Shown here: in pieces, positions 51,501 to 61,778 of the stretch
Position numbering within the stretch: position 1 is the stretch's first letter
Layout: each line of letters starts with the position of its first letter
From: Tubiluchus corallicola
Taxonomy: Eukaryota; Priapulida; Priapulimorpha; Priapulimorphida; Tubiluchidae
DNA: 64,000 nt
NCBI GenBank assembly: GCA_030141605.1
Contig: JAQGDQ010000124.1
Location: 5,001-69,000, forward strand
Direction of reading: 5' to 3'
Translations under genes and position numbers: made by a program
Notes under the pieces: model-generated
The model's database searches: none
What the model was told of the DNA's origin: nothing
Seen by the model: the letters and a program-made list of their open reading frames with translations, nothing else

Positions 51501-54500
51501 TGAAACCTTCCAGAATAAGTGAAGAAATGAAATAAAACATGGCAGTTTTTAGTTATATGTTTCGTTTGGATGCCCAAGTTAAAAAAACAGTTGCTAATAA
51601 AGATCGAAAACAATGGCGCTAAAAATAGTGAAAACGACATAAAAGCAACTGCATACATAGATAAGCAAATATGCAGTACTACCAAGAGTAATAGGTGTAA
51701 GCATAAAACAAAACAATACTGACGAGTTTACACGTTAGAATAAGATTACCAATATTAATTTTAGATAAATTTACCTTAGCGAGTGTATCAGGTTAAAGTC
51801 AGGCATTTCATGTAGAAAGAAAGAACCATTGGAAAACCCAGCCACAAGTATGTGTGTTTGCTTGTGGTAGCTAGCACTAGTTAAAAGCACATAACCTTGG
51901 CCACGTAGATCTTTATATGAATGCCTACAAATGTGGAATAGCATAGTTAACAACAGCTATTATTCCTTGTTTCACACGTGACTTTAAATGAGCTTTGACT
52001 AATTTTTGTATTTTAATACATGCTACAAAAAACACTGACAATTACAAATAAATAGTTAATCCATACACACAGAATTGCAGATAAGCTTAATAAGGCAAAA
52101 ACGTATCCATGTTATGAACAGTTATCAATGGGTTAAATCAACAAACAACTTTGTAAAATCCCATACAAAACTCTGTAAAAGCTTTCACTAAAACTCCATA
52201 CTTGATTTAAGAAAGGTAAGAAAATATGACATTTCACTGATTTGGAATTTTTGGAGTTTAGAAAAATCAAAGCGTCTCTTCAAACTTATCGATTTTTTTC
52301 ACTTTTTTCATTTACTTGTGTTTTATTTAGGAAGCTCTCACATTTGAATATCTTTGTTGAAATATGAAAAAAACAGCAAATTTTAATAGCAGGAAATCTT
52401 ACAGCAAATGGACTTCAAGAGGAAACTTACAGGACAGCATTATAATCTTAAATGTCAAAAACATTAAAATATGTCATTAATGGCATAAACCCACATTTAA
52501 TTAAATTTTGATACCAAACATTGGAAGTCAGAGAATGTGAAAAATTGGGACACTTATAATAATTAATTTATTATCCACAGATATTTCAAGTCAGAAATAA
52601 TCAAAAATATAAGAAAATAATATAATTAGTCACTTAGAATCACTCTAATGTGAGCAATCTATCATTGAAAATGCTGAATTTGGTTGGATAGCTATAAGGA
52701 ATGAACTTTGAACTGCCTTGATCAATACGGAGGTTGCAATGGCCTAGTGGTGGAAGACATCTGTCTGATAAACAGAATGTCCTGGTTCAAATTCAGGTGG
52801 AACTTTTTAACTCTTAATGACTTCCAAGTTTGAAATCGAAATCTAATTAATTGATGAGCCTGATATCAGAATTTAATTCATTGTGAGTTACATTTAATGC
52901 CATTAATGAAGAAATCTGATTCAAGCTTGGGACATGCAGGCTATAAGCCTAAAATGCCAACAATTGATTCTTTTGCTTTTATCACTCTGCCAAGCTTGAT
53001 TAAATAACATCAAGCTTGAATAACAAGCTTCATTACCATCTTATAAATTAAAAGTAATTCAACTAAAGTAATTTTGAAGAAGTCATACTTTGCAAGTCGT
53101 TTATATTTGATTTGCTCTTGAGTTTCCATCTCTTTTGCTTGCTCCAGCTCTCCTTTTTTCACATGAAAAAGAAAAAGACAGAAAATAATTTCATAAGCAA
53201 AGTGACAACATGTTTGACTTTACAAACACAACTTATTCAATAGTTTTTACACGCAAATATAACCGTAACTTGTTACACTGTTACGACTAGTCAAATCTTA
53301 TTACTGAAGTGAATGAAATTTCGATGAGCATAAATTTGTTGAGATGTATAAACTGTTAGGTTAATCAGTTTTTCAATTTTGTTACATTTTTTTTGTAATA
53401 CAATTCTGTTGCACAAAACAGTGAAAATTCTCACTTTTTTGTGCAACAGAACCATCAGCAATGGAAATAGATCTGCACAGCTGTCTAGCAAATCATAAAT
53501 GATGCCACAAAACTGACATTTAAGATTTCATATTTATGGGGTGACTTCATTACCATCTTCATTACCAATTAACAGGTAACTTTAACAGCACTATAACCAA
53601 ATAACTAAATCACCTCACTCACAAGGACAAAAATGAATGAAAGTCATAATTGATCAACATTCAAGTATGGAAACCACATTCAATACATTTTTTTTGAAAG
53701 ATAAATACATGTTTTCTCACCATCCTGGCCATTTATATTGGCTTGTGCTGGATTTGTCTCCTTTTCTCCATCTTCGTAACTGCCCACACTTACAAGCTCA
53801 TTTTCAGCAGCAGAATTGAGCGAAATTAATCCATCTAAATCCGTATCACTTTCCCAGACACACAGCTGCCCGTTCTGACTTATAGTATAAATCTGACATC
53901 AAATGTTAAGTAAAACATATAGAAATAAGAGATTTGATGCAAATTTCTACTTAAGAATAATTGCCTTAGCTGAAAGCACCTTCTTCTTAATGATATTTGA
54001 GAAGACCTTCAGAGATTGATAAAGAACCACTGGATTTCATCTCTACGCCTCAAAAGACGGAAATGCACTTGAATGTGCTACTTTTTTCTTAGTCTGTTTT
54101 GTTTTGATGTGCCACCACCATCTACTGCCAGTAAAAAAATCAAGCGATGCATTTTCGGCTTTTAACTTTAAACACAGTGTGATAGCTAGCTTAAACAATA
54201 TGACAATATGCAATAAAAATTTGTGACAGGCAGTGTTCTGAAAGAAGCATAGTAAAAAACGAGAGCACACAGCTTGCCAAGGCACATCTATAATTGTACA
54301 TTTCACGATTACAACAGGTACAGCCTTTCGTTCACTAGAAAAAGATTTAAACTCTAAGTAAACTCTTAGTTAGATGAGAAAGAAAATTAATCACAAATAA
54401 GAAAATTAACGACTAATGTATTCAATATCTTCTGGTTGCTCATCAAATAAATGAAGTCTGAAAAAAGAACATATGTAATCAATAGCTAAAATTCACTTTT

Positions 54501-57500
54501 TGGGGTGATTTCATACTGTAATATGACTTTCTGTGATGTACGAGTTTTCTTTTTTAATTCAACGATACGATATGATTCTTCTTGGTTAGCAGTCTTATTT
54601 TATTTGCATTTAGTACAGCATTAACTGTTCAATATTTTGCTTACTTTGTTATTAGAGATCTGTTCCGCTTTATTGTTTTTTAAGGGATGGCTGTTAGCAA
54701 GTTAGACGGTATCAAATAAATTGCTCTGCCACATTTATAATGTTATCTTCCTTCCCTTCTGTTTTTGTATTTGTAATTGTACCTAGTACTACTATACATT
54801 CATAGGATACATCCAATGAATTCAGTTCGAAGAAACAGTTGATGATGACATCACTGTGTCCACCAAGTCCGTAGGTAACTAGATTGGACAAACGTGTTGC
54901 AGCCTGCACTCGCGTACTGGTATCCCTGCTACCTGCTGCAAACACCCTGAAAAATAAAATACGAAAGTCGAGAATAACCAGTTTTCTTAGCATAGCATGG
55001 AAAGCATCTTTTCAGATTAATCTCAGACAGAAAATGTGACTAATGCAAATAAGCTCAGCACTGCACAATGATCCTGAGTTCAACCGAAAATGACACACAA
55101 GAATTCCGCTCCAACCGAGTTATGTTTTTGATAAATCACGTCACACTGAAGCAATGCAGGACGGAACACATGTACTTCAATTGCTTCTGGTTACAGTTTA
55201 TGTTCCACAAAAATTTTAATTACAGATGCACATTCCTAGAGTGCACACACTATGCAGCACATCAAGAATAAGAAAAAATATCATAAAACAGAAATTCAAT
55301 ACTCACTGGTCAAAGGTCGAATCTTAGTGACCTTTGCCTGACTCAGGTGCATACATGAGCTACTTATTCATAAATAGAATGTTTGAATGGAATGATCAAC
55401 ATGATCATTCATTTCATGATGTGCCTTTCATTAAAGGCAATAAGCAGATCTATGTGGATTTAAACTTAAGTACCGGGAATCTGTAGTCCAGTCAATACAA
55501 GTAGTCGCATCATAAGCGCCGTAAAAGTTTCGGTAAAGAGCAAATGGGTTAAATTCATTGGTGTGCGGTCCTGGTGCATGGAATACCTGCACAAGACTAT
55601 CTTTTGTAACAGCGAACTTTCTAGAATTAAAGAAAATGTCATTAAACATAGAAATTTACTAAATAACCAACATGATTAATATCCAATTGGTTAATTTGTT
55701 AATTAACTAAAATTGTAATGCACTTACTAGCCTAGTAAAAAAAAGTTTTGCATCACACCAGGAAGTTAAAAGGTCCTGTTTTGTTATTATCTTAAATTAT
55801 ACAATTATCTTGAAATCGGCTATTATTCACACGTGCAGTAATAGCAATTTTACATAGATAAAAATGATGCATAAAGGTATAAAATGTGAAGCTTCCATCA
55901 AATAAAGTAAAATCAAATGACATACTTCATTCGTCAAGAGCACTAATCTAACCAAATTTTCAAACACAGGTGCAGAAAAGTAATAATTCGATATTATACG
56001 GTGCAGAACAAACTAATTGGAAGTACTTGAACACATATACCACTCACAAACTGTGTATTATACAGACAAATGGCGATAACTATGATAGCAATGAAATCCA
56101 ATTTCATCTTCAAAATGCCATATGAAAAACCAGCCTGATCAACATGTTAACTCACTGATAATGATGACCACACTGCAGGGAATGACACTTGATGTAAAGT
56201 TCATGAACGAAAAAGACTGCATTACCTGCCATCTGGGCTGAAGCTAATGGCATGAACCCGACTGTAGAAGTGATACCGACGTAATACTGTTTTGCTTACT
56301 AAGCTGCAAAGCAATGCTTCACCCTCTGAAAAAATTATGAAGGCACGTAAAACAATGAATAGTTACGTTGATTATTGATAGATCACGAAAAGCATCGAAC
56401 CAAAAGTTTTCAATTGCTGCTGAAAGCAGCTCGTCACACTGAACTTACTTTATTTATTTCATTTATTTCAAATAAGAACTACTACTGCGAAGAAGATATG
56501 CCTAGTCCATTCGAACACTATTGCAGTGTAGCATCACATGGAGTTTGCACAAAATCTTGAAGAAAGAAAGCTACTATCATTTTCTGTCATTTAATAATAC
56601 TAATTCAGCTTCAATCAGTTTCTTTCATGAAAGAAAATACCACATTTCTCACAAGTAATTTCGGAATAGAACTCCAAAGTACGTTCATGAGAAGGCATAT
56701 TTAACAAACACGAATGCTGTAGCTCAGACTGACACACCAATCAGCGAATGACACACCACATGAGGCCTGACTTCGCATGTAAGGAAATGTTCTTGGTAGT
56801 TACTATTTTTCTATAAAATGAGGACCTTTTTTAAGTAACAAAAACACGATCAGTAGTTTTGTCAACTATCATAAATAATGTTTAGGGATTATTTCCGTAT
56901 GAATTATTCTGCTTGGAGGTGACATGGTCGTCAGATTTTCCATGTTTGTGTTAAACAACAAAGCACTTATATAGGTGCACTTGTGTGGAACATGAGCACG
57001 TCTGAATATTCTGACATATAGTCTTAAAATAACTCTCCGCCCACAAAGGTTTGTATCAGTCTCTTGCTATCATAGTCATGCATATTATAAATAATTATGG
57101 TCATTTATTCTCTTCCTGACCAAAATCCGTTAGCTGCTTTGACTTGTGCTGCTTCGATGAAAGAAGCATCTTGCAACACTGGATAAGAATAAATTGAAGG
57201 AAGTCGGATAATTATGTTGTCTTATGTTGGCTAATATTTATCTGACTCCTGAAGCTATACGCTGTCTTTACAAATCCATCATTCGACCTTGTGTTGAATA
57301 CTGCAGTGTCAAGCAAGCTGGTGCCTCAGCTTGCTACGTTAATCCACATGACAGACTGCAAAACTGTACTGTCAATCTGGTTAGACTTGATTTTGTACAG
57401 ATGTGGCCATTTGCCAACTTTGGTGATTACAGTTTCATGTTTTCATTTTATCATGCAGACAGACACAGATAGACAGTCACGCACACTGATGCAACTAAAC

Positions 57501-60500
57501 GCAACAAGTGTTACACTATATTGTTGGTGTTGCTGAACAAAACAACCAAATAGTTACCTACCCTAAGTGCAATTCATTTAAAACAGTTTATTAATTCATA
57601 GTTTTTTTAACAAAATGTCAGTCTTAACTGTTCAATCCCAGTACTAGCCATTTACCTGAATCGACAACAATGAGTGTAATACCGTCTGGAGACAATGCAA
57701 CGCAGTCAATGTTACACCGGCTTTCAATGGGTAGAGTTTCTGACCGATTACTGTAAGATCACAACAGAAAATTAGAAAAAGTTGGTTTTATTTTCTCTAA
57801 TTTGTCAACATATATATAAACAGCAAACATAGTAGAATTAAAAAAGTTAAAATTGAGCAAATATCATATCAACATGTATAAATGGTAAAAAGTAGCTGTA
57901 CTGTAGCCTTTAAATATTAAATCAAAGGCTACAGTCATCACTAAATCATTAAAGGAAAAGTCAAGTCTTCTGGGAAGTTAGGCTCATTTTAATGCTTGGG
58001 AAAAATGTTAGAACTTAGAATTAAACTGTGACAAAAGCCTCCAGTAATCAGTGAAATCAGTTTTTTCAAAGTCGTGATCATTTCACACTTGGGTGCTCTC
58101 ACTTTGAACGCCAATTCTCCTAGCAATGATATCTTTCATTGCCTGAAGAAAAGCAAAGCACTGTAAATTCCGTCAAAAATATTATAAGTTTTTTTTACAT
58201 TACAAATTAGACAGTTAACTTTGTGATACTTTTACACGAACATTACTTGACTTGCAGAAGTTTGAATTAGCTTAAGCAGCACGCACTTATGGAAAGTAAT
58301 GATACACTTACGAAAAGTCACAAAGTCCACCAGTTAGTCATAATTTTGAAGTGGATGGTGGCTACCACTGCGTCTGAAAACTTCTATGCAATGGCAGTAT
58401 TAAAATTACCTTTATGCTTTACAGACAGTTTTTTGCGAATTTCTTTATTACATTTTTCTAAGTTTAAGTGATAACAGTAAAATAATCTCAACATGTTAAG
58501 TGATTTGTGCCTTCTTTTAAGTAATCACTAACTGGCATACGCTTCTTATACATTACGCTGCTAGCCGGGGGATTCAGCACTTAGTAGTGGTATTCAGTAT
58601 GAAATATCATGGAGTGAGAGAATTTAACATCATATTTTTTCAAGGATACTCTTCAGAAATGCGACACGGAACTGGCAAAGATGGCCGACCAACATTTCAA
58701 ATACATTATGCATCCTCATGCAAGAAAATAATTTTGTAAATAATTGGAAATAGTACCAACAACAGTTCAAAAACTAACTTAAAATATAAAGTAACATGGC
58801 ATTCCTTTCAAACAAGAAAATTGTGTGTTATGGGCCAAATTACCCATATAATTAGTTTCCTGTTTTGCCTAAATTCATTTTTTATTTTCCCAATTGAAGA
58901 AGCCATCAACTTGACTGGACAGGTAAGCAGTTGCTGGTAGATTGGTAGATTGGTTATTGCAGAGACCTGGCACCTTGTTTACAAACTTACTTGTAATGTT
59001 GGTGAAAAAATGCAATTTTTATGTTAGAAACTTCATGTCACGCTTCATGAATAGTGTGCTCTACATGGGTAGCCAAATGAAATAAGTAATTTAAGTTATA
59101 AATCTATTGTTTGTTAATTCGACAGCGATTTTTCTCTGCAACTTTTGTTCAAATTTCTGTAAATTTATATTATTACAAATTTTATATAATTTTTTTTCCT
59201 TTATAAAATAAAGACCGCAGTAAATGCCTTATGCAAGGAAACTTTGTGTTTGCTGTCTTTGCATTATGTTACATTGTTTTAGTTCAAACTATCCAAAACT
59301 ATCTAAAATCTACACACCGCTTTTAATCAATTGATTGTACACAGTTTTACTAATTTAACATCAATATTTATTTAACTCATTACCAACACTTAATAGCCAT
59401 GCATTATATTCTGTAATATCTATTTCTCTTGCATTACAGCCTAAGGTATTATTAATCAGTTATGTATAACTGCATACCAAGGTTATGACTAAATAAAAAA
59501 CATGTGTTTAGGCAAAAAGAAAACAAGAAAATTTTAGAAAATTTCTTTCATGATTAACCACAGTTTGCACAAAGTTTATATAAGAGTGACAGGTAAAATA
59601 TTTTGTGTTTTTTGTTATTGTTGTTAATGACCCATAAAATCTTACTTTTTTAGATCAAAGATGCTAAGTCTGTTACCAACAGGGCTGAGTAGTCGACTTC
59701 CGTCCAGGGAGAAAGTGAGGTTACCCGAATGATATACTGTACCAAGCAAGTTGGCAAACTACAATATACAAAACACAGCCAGTACAATAAAATATTCAAC
59801 TTCAAAGAAATAGCGTCATGCTGTACTAAATAGGCTGTAATCTATATTACAAAGCAACTAGGCCTATGGTCCAAATACGATTATAATCTTACTTGATTGT
59901 AAATTTTGCAGTAATTGTAATCGTAATCGTTTTCATAAAACGAAAAATCACAATCACAGTCGAAATCAATGTAATCGCTTTCTGTAACTCCTACCAATCA
60001 TTTGGGATCACTCCACCATCCTTCCTCCCCTCCCACCTTTGCCTATGGGTGGGGTGGGGGAAGGATTGTAAAATGATCACAAATAATTGACTGGGTGGAA
60101 CATAATACCCTTGTGTTTTTTCTCCAAAATTTCACGGATTGATTTTCAATCGCAAATAGATTTTTATGTGTTTAATAGTTATGATCGGTCAACAGGCAGA
60201 ACTGCCTAACAGAGGGCACAAACGGATATGATATGATTCAATCTAGCCATAACACAATGCCTGATTCACTTATATCAGACAATGTCAATCATACTTAATG
60301 TACATTAATTGTGTGTACAAATTAGTTCATATTTCCTCTGATTTTCCTCTTATCTGACTGAAGTATATGCACAAACATGACTAAATCTTCACTACCTCAA
60401 AAGGCTAGCATCAATAATTTCAGCGATAATGCAGTTCACCTGATCACAGGTCTGATAAAGGGTAGAATATGTTCTAATTGCAATCTGCATGAAAGCCAAC

Positions 60501-61052
60501 TTTAAAACAATGCGTAAAATAATTTCGATTAGTTGCTGTTATACTATCACAGCATCTAGAGTTAAAAATACATGAATTCTTCAAAAAAATCGTTTAATAC
60601 CATAAATCACGGAATATCATGCCAAACATGGTCGTCACAGTTAACATTTTCTCTCATTACAGTTATGTAGTGATTATGTGTGCAGCTTGTTTTCTAGATC
60701 AACCCTTGACAATTACAATAAAACCTGATCCGTACAAGTTGATACAACTAATGGTAACCTGTCACTCATGAAACTGTGAACCACGAAAAAGACAGCATAC
60801 TACGAAATGCATGCTAGCAAATCACATATTATGTAATGTTATCAAGAGTCCGTCTTCTACAATTATGGCAGAATAAGTTATCAGAATGCTCAGCTGCTTT
60901 TATACTGTATAAAGAGAATAAACCAAAGACCTATTACGAAAGGTGTTATGCGGCGCAATCTGAATCGTAATTTGACCATTCAGTACAGTACAAACTATTT
61001 AAAGTATATACTAAAATTAATGCTGAAAACTTACTTTATACGAAAACTTCAT
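33388..61052 (-). CDS. PWP2: PWP2 (periodic tryptophan protein 2/UTP1), complete, 20 coding exons
   Basis: Exons (5' to 3'): 61035-61052, 59646-59758, 57656-57750, 56226-56325, 55474-55620, 54811-54946, 53721-53892, 53089-53152, 51775-51924, 49990-50197, 44091-44239, 43274-43421, 42187-42337, 41228-41408, 39774-39921, 39059-39230, 38657-38748, 37040-37166, 35888-36113, 33388-33547. All joins keep frame, giving 2757 nt, 918 residues plus stop (human 919). Residues 1-720 are WD40 repeats forming two beta-propellers, with PWP2-diagnostic stretches such as GLGQLLVWEWQSETYILKQQ (exon 10), GSFFLHEMPDFNLIHSL (exon 9), SGFCFVTFTEH (exon 11) and FLDRRRMTEFGN (exon 16). Residues 750-870 are the Utp12 domain, and the acidic C-terminus ends EEDL. 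PWP2/Utp1 is a UTP-B subunit of the nucleolar SSU processome that binds the 5' ETS of pre-rRNA for 18S maturation. Exon 1 encodes only six residues (MKFSYK). Several introns carry transposons; exons look intact. Confidence 0.96.
33623..34134. mobile_element. hAT MITE with a perfect 8-bp TSD
   Basis: The ends read CAGTGGCGGCTCATGG and, from the right, CAGTGGCGGCTCGTGT, a classic hAT terminus. Identical octamers TTTGTACC flank it (33615-33622 and 34135-34142). It is 512 bp long and has no transposase. It sits in PWP2 intron 19, 75 bp from the acceptor of the last exon. The perfect TSD suggests a fairly recent insertion. Confidence 0.9.
34583..35702. mobile_element. TA-flanked non-autonomous DNA transposon (Tc/mariner-like), 1.1 kb
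   Basis: The left terminus CGGACGAATCACGGTAATAC and the reverse complement of the right terminus CATTCGAACCTCGGTAATAC form an imperfect TIR of about 24 bp, each bordered by TA (34581-34582, 35703-35704). The interior is AT-rich with no transposase motif. It occupies almost half of PWP2 intron 19. Confidence 0.6.
37440..37875. repeat. Dispersed repeat with TTTCCCTGAC motifs
   Basis: TTTCCCTGAC or TTCCATGACC units recur at about 37500, 37535, 37774, 37802 and 37815 in PWP2 intron 17, between a left end CAGTGTTCCCAGAG (37469) and a right end TTTTCCCTAACAG. A clean TIR or TSD was not found. The composition suggests a non-autonomous DNA element. Confidence 0.4.
40483..40786 (+). repeat. Minisatellite, 16 units of 19 bp
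   Basis: Sixteen consecutive 19-bp units of the form CATTCACGTCGCATTACAG run without a single insertion or deletion (16 x 19 = 304 bp). Units differ by substitutions, mostly ACGT versus ACAT/ATGT and TCGC versus TCAC/TTGC, that is, CpG transitions. The last unit is followed by a truncated CATTTCATT. Because 19 is not a multiple of 3, all three frames stay open and give spurious His/Ser/Ile-rich reading frames; these are not genes. PWP2 intron 14. Confidence 0.95.
41525..42090. mobile_element. pogo/Tigger-type MITE, 566 bp
   Basis: The left end CAGTAAGTCCTTGCTTAATG and the reverse complement of the right end CAGTAATCGTTAAGCGACG are inverted and bordered by TA (41523-41524, 42091-42092). Subterminal AACGTTAAGAG and CGTCGCTTAACG repeats support the family. 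No transposase. PWP2 intron 13. Confidence 0.75.
42973..43065 (+). repeat. tRNA-derived SINE fragment
   Basis: The A-box-like GGTGGCTGAGTGCTTACGG and B box GGTTCAAATCCC are spaced as in a tRNA with a class II-like arm, ending before a T run. The 5' and 3' ends do not pair as an acceptor stem, which argues against a functional tRNA. PWP2 intron 12. Confidence 0.5.
43614..43637. repeat. (TAA)n microsatellite
   Basis: About eight AAT/TAA triplets in PWP2 intron 11. Confidence 0.85.
43690..43985 (+). repeat. Possible tRNA-derived SINE
   Basis: A head reading TTTAGCTGAGTGGTCAAGA looks like an A box, a weak B-box-like GGTTGCGAGGC follows, then a short GGAT repeat and a non-tRNA body. It ends before exon 11 of PWP2. 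Classification is tentative. Confidence 0.35.
44969..45919 (+). CDS. LINE ORF1 protein (coiled coil plus RRM-like domain)
   Basis: An intact 316-codon frame. The first 75 residues are Ser/Thr/Asn/Gln-rich. Residues about 80-150 have heptad spacing typical of a coiled coil. The segment LEQYSRRECLEITGIP at about 155-170 and the following 100 residues resemble the L1 ORF1/transposase 22 RNA-binding fold; the C-terminal part (KKEKYFKYLWTKNGRILLKY) also fits. Such proteins trimerise and bind LINE RNA with nucleic-acid chaperone activity. The start is the first of two adjacent Met codons. Confidence 0.85.
   Translation: MMETRGSKNPKRTQSVAEMSEQNASTSNAPNNSNMAGKQTASEQTADTTQNLPTNTQSMQNNTTAAGDQSVSLQCLNAIRSLQEQVRALDRKFSEETEEIKQSQQFISNSFEDMKKEISGVVTQVNSLTTKVKSLELTVATLQESVKDKDATIDRLEQYSRRECLEITGIPVTKGEDTDEIVKDLANSMGVQIDDSDISVSHRLPANVRKETPKIILKFVRKTKRDEMYKKRGEVTYTSDLPTGSYHYGRQRIYINESLTQKRKQLFYDVKQFKKEKYFKYLWTKNGRILLKYNDESEVFAIETQTDFRKVVNKTN
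45945..46091 (+). pseudogene. PHD-like zinc finger, N-terminal remnant of LINE ORF2
   Basis: The 48-codon stretch has the spacing C-x2-C-x3-C-x8-C-x2-C-x4-H-x2-C in MPVRHPCNKCARPC through CDNCYQWTHLRC, a compact PHD-type finger. It stops before joining the endonuclease, which lies in another frame. PHD fingers are known in CR1-clade LINE proteins. It begins 25 bp after the ORF1 stop. Confidence 0.6.
46341..47510 (+). pseudogene. LINE ORF2 apurinic endonuclease domain
   Basis: An open stretch of 389 codons carrying the exonuclease/endonuclease/phosphatase motifs in order: FNVSSI, ALSETRL, GGVGLYI, GVIYRHPN, GDININLL, THHTNTLIDHIY and ADHLPIFA. The usual SDH near the end reads ADH here. The frame ends through a frameshift just before the reverse transcriptase frame. 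Confidence 0.85.
47522..48715 (+). pseudogene. LINE ORF2 reverse transcriptase domain
   Basis: A 397-codon open frame with NYRPISLLSPVSKVFERLI, YQFGFRKNYST, IFLDLSKAFDTVQH, the GVPQGSNLGPLLFLIYINDL block and the catalytic FADD (48371-48382). The pattern fits the CR1/L2 group of the Jockey superfamily. The frame ends by a frameshift; the C-terminal domain continues in another frame to about 49217. Confidence 0.9.
48936..49220 (+). pseudogene. LINE ORF2 C-terminal segment
   Basis: Translation continues the LINE polymerase after the frameshift at about 48700. It gives LFKFMYKFNAGLLPELF and then FNSLKSRGVKLWNSLP before the stop, a typical C-terminal block of CR1-like elements. Confidence 0.8.
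49609..49651 (+). other. 3' UTR hairpin of the LINE
   Basis: CAGGGCAGG (49609-49617) pairs perfectly with CCTGCCCTG (49643-49651). Inside, GACC and GGTC pair around CTAT. A stable hairpin shortly before the terminal microsatellite is the form of 3' signal that L2/CR1-type reverse transcriptases recognise. Confidence 0.65.
50144..50897. repeat. Tandem duplication, copy 1 (contains the start of PWP2 exon 10)
   Basis: A 754-bp block repeats almost exactly at 50902-51644, with only a few substitutions and small indels. This copy includes the true acceptor of exon 10 (AG before 50197) and the first 54 bp of that exon. Confidence 0.95.
50902..51644. repeat. Tandem duplication, copy 2 (carries a decoy exon 10 start)
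   Basis: The second copy lies in intron 9 and carries the same branch/polypyrimidine region, acceptor and 54 exonic bases (50902-50955). After base 50902 the sequence is not exonic, and reading on gives a stop about 55 bp later, so splicing to this acceptor would truncate PWP2. Confidence 0.95.
52724..52805 (+). repeat. tRNA-derived SINE fragment
   Basis: The sequence reads GGTTGCAATGGCCTAGTGG (A-box-like), then an anticodon-like arm (CTGTCTGATAAACAG) and a B box GGTTCAAATTC, ending in a T run. The ends do not pair as an acceptor stem. PWP2 intron 8. Confidence 0.5.
53404..53451. other. Short perfect-stem hairpin in PWP2 intron 7
   Basis: TTCTGTTGCACAAAA (53404-53418) and TTTTGTGCAACAGAA (53437-53451) are perfect 15-bp complements. 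GTGA and TCAC pair within the loop. Either strand would fold. Probably the core of a small palindromic element; no further evidence for a small RNA. Confidence 0.6.
57200..57480 (+). pseudogene. LINE ORF2 fragment (post-RT region)
   Basis: The stretch LYKSIIRPCVEYCSV followed by AGASACYVNPHDRLQN matches the widely conserved block after the reverse transcriptase in CR1-like LINEs. It is short and shows no 5' part. PWP2 intron 3, antisense to the gene. Confidence 0.7.
59995..60089. repeat. Imperfect palindrome with a G-rich arm
   Basis: The outer arms CAATCATTTGGGATCA and, from the right, CAATTATTTGTGATCA flank inner arms ATCCTTCCTCCCCTCCCACC and GGGTGGGGTGGGGGAAGGAT. The whole 95 bp can fold on itself. 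The right arm has several G tracts on the plus strand. PWP2 intron 1. Confidence 0.6.
60860..60975 (+). repeat. LINE-derived fragment, related to 28530-28640
   Basis: Shared text ATTATGGCAGAATAAGTTA and AGAGAATAAACCAAAGAC with the 28530 copy. A plus-strand translation (WQNKLSEC, KENKPKTYYERCY) resembles LINE ORF2. It lies 60 bp downstream of PWP2 coding exon 1, in intron 1. Confidence 0.45.
61035..61052 (-). CDS. PWP2: PWP2 first coding exon (six codons)
   Basis: ATG-AAG-TTT-TCG-TAT-AAA is followed at once by GTAAGT. The protein start MKFSYK matches the conserved PWP2 N-terminus (MKFxYR/K), and the phase-0 end joins exon 2 at FANLLGTVYHSGNLTF. It is found 1.3 kb upstream of exon 2. Confidence 0.85.
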
Positions 61053-61239
61053 TACATTCGACACTGTATTACTTTTAGAAATAAATGTTATTCAAACTTT
61101 AAGATATAGAATTATGGCTTATAAAATTAGACTTCATTTCACAAAAATTTTGCGTATATACAAAAATTCATAAATTACTGCTACGAGATTTACAGCTCTA
61201 CATCATTATGTGAATATGTGCTGCTATCGGCAAATCATA

Positions 61240-61620
61240 AATAAATGAATGTGATGAACGTAATATGGACGCGATGGACGTCTATTCACTAATTTAACGG
61301 GCGTGATGAACGTTGTTAAAGTAAAAATCATACGGCAAAAATTAACCAAATTGATTTGCACGTAACTATATGGAGTCTATTATGTTTAAAGTAACGTTCA
61401 GTGGGCGCTAAACGTTAAGCCCACGACGAAAACAATTAAGTTCATTAAATTATTGAGAATGGACGCTCGAAATAAAATCTACCGCATTCAAATACACATA
61501 CAAAATGGACGTTCACTGCGTTGAAATACACATACGTAAATCACGTCCATCAAAGTGAGTGGACTCTCAAAATTACGTTCAACGTGTCCAAAATTACGTT
61601 CAACAAGTCCATCAAATTAG
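61240..61620. promoter_or_regulatory. Candidate PWP2 upstream regulatory region with repeated ACGT-core motifs
   Basis: Many degenerate copies of TGGACGTTCA or its inverse occur, for example ATGGACGTC (61272), GATGAACGTTG (61306), AAATGGACGTTCACTGCG (61503), TCACGTCCATCA (61541) and two TTACGTTCAAC (61573, 61594). CpG is much more frequent here than in the surrounding sequence. It lies 200-570 bp upstream of the PWP2 start codon. Promoter function is inferred from position. Confidence 0.35.
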
Positions 61621-61778
61621 GGACACTCGCTGCAATAGCAGAATCGTACAATCACGTGTTGAACTATCGAATAGTGTTGGTTGGGCACCATTTACCGCAT
61701 TAGCTGAAGCACCGCAGTTGTGCTACTACGCATGTTAAATTTCGGGACAACGGAATATATCCGTTACGTCGCTTACGT

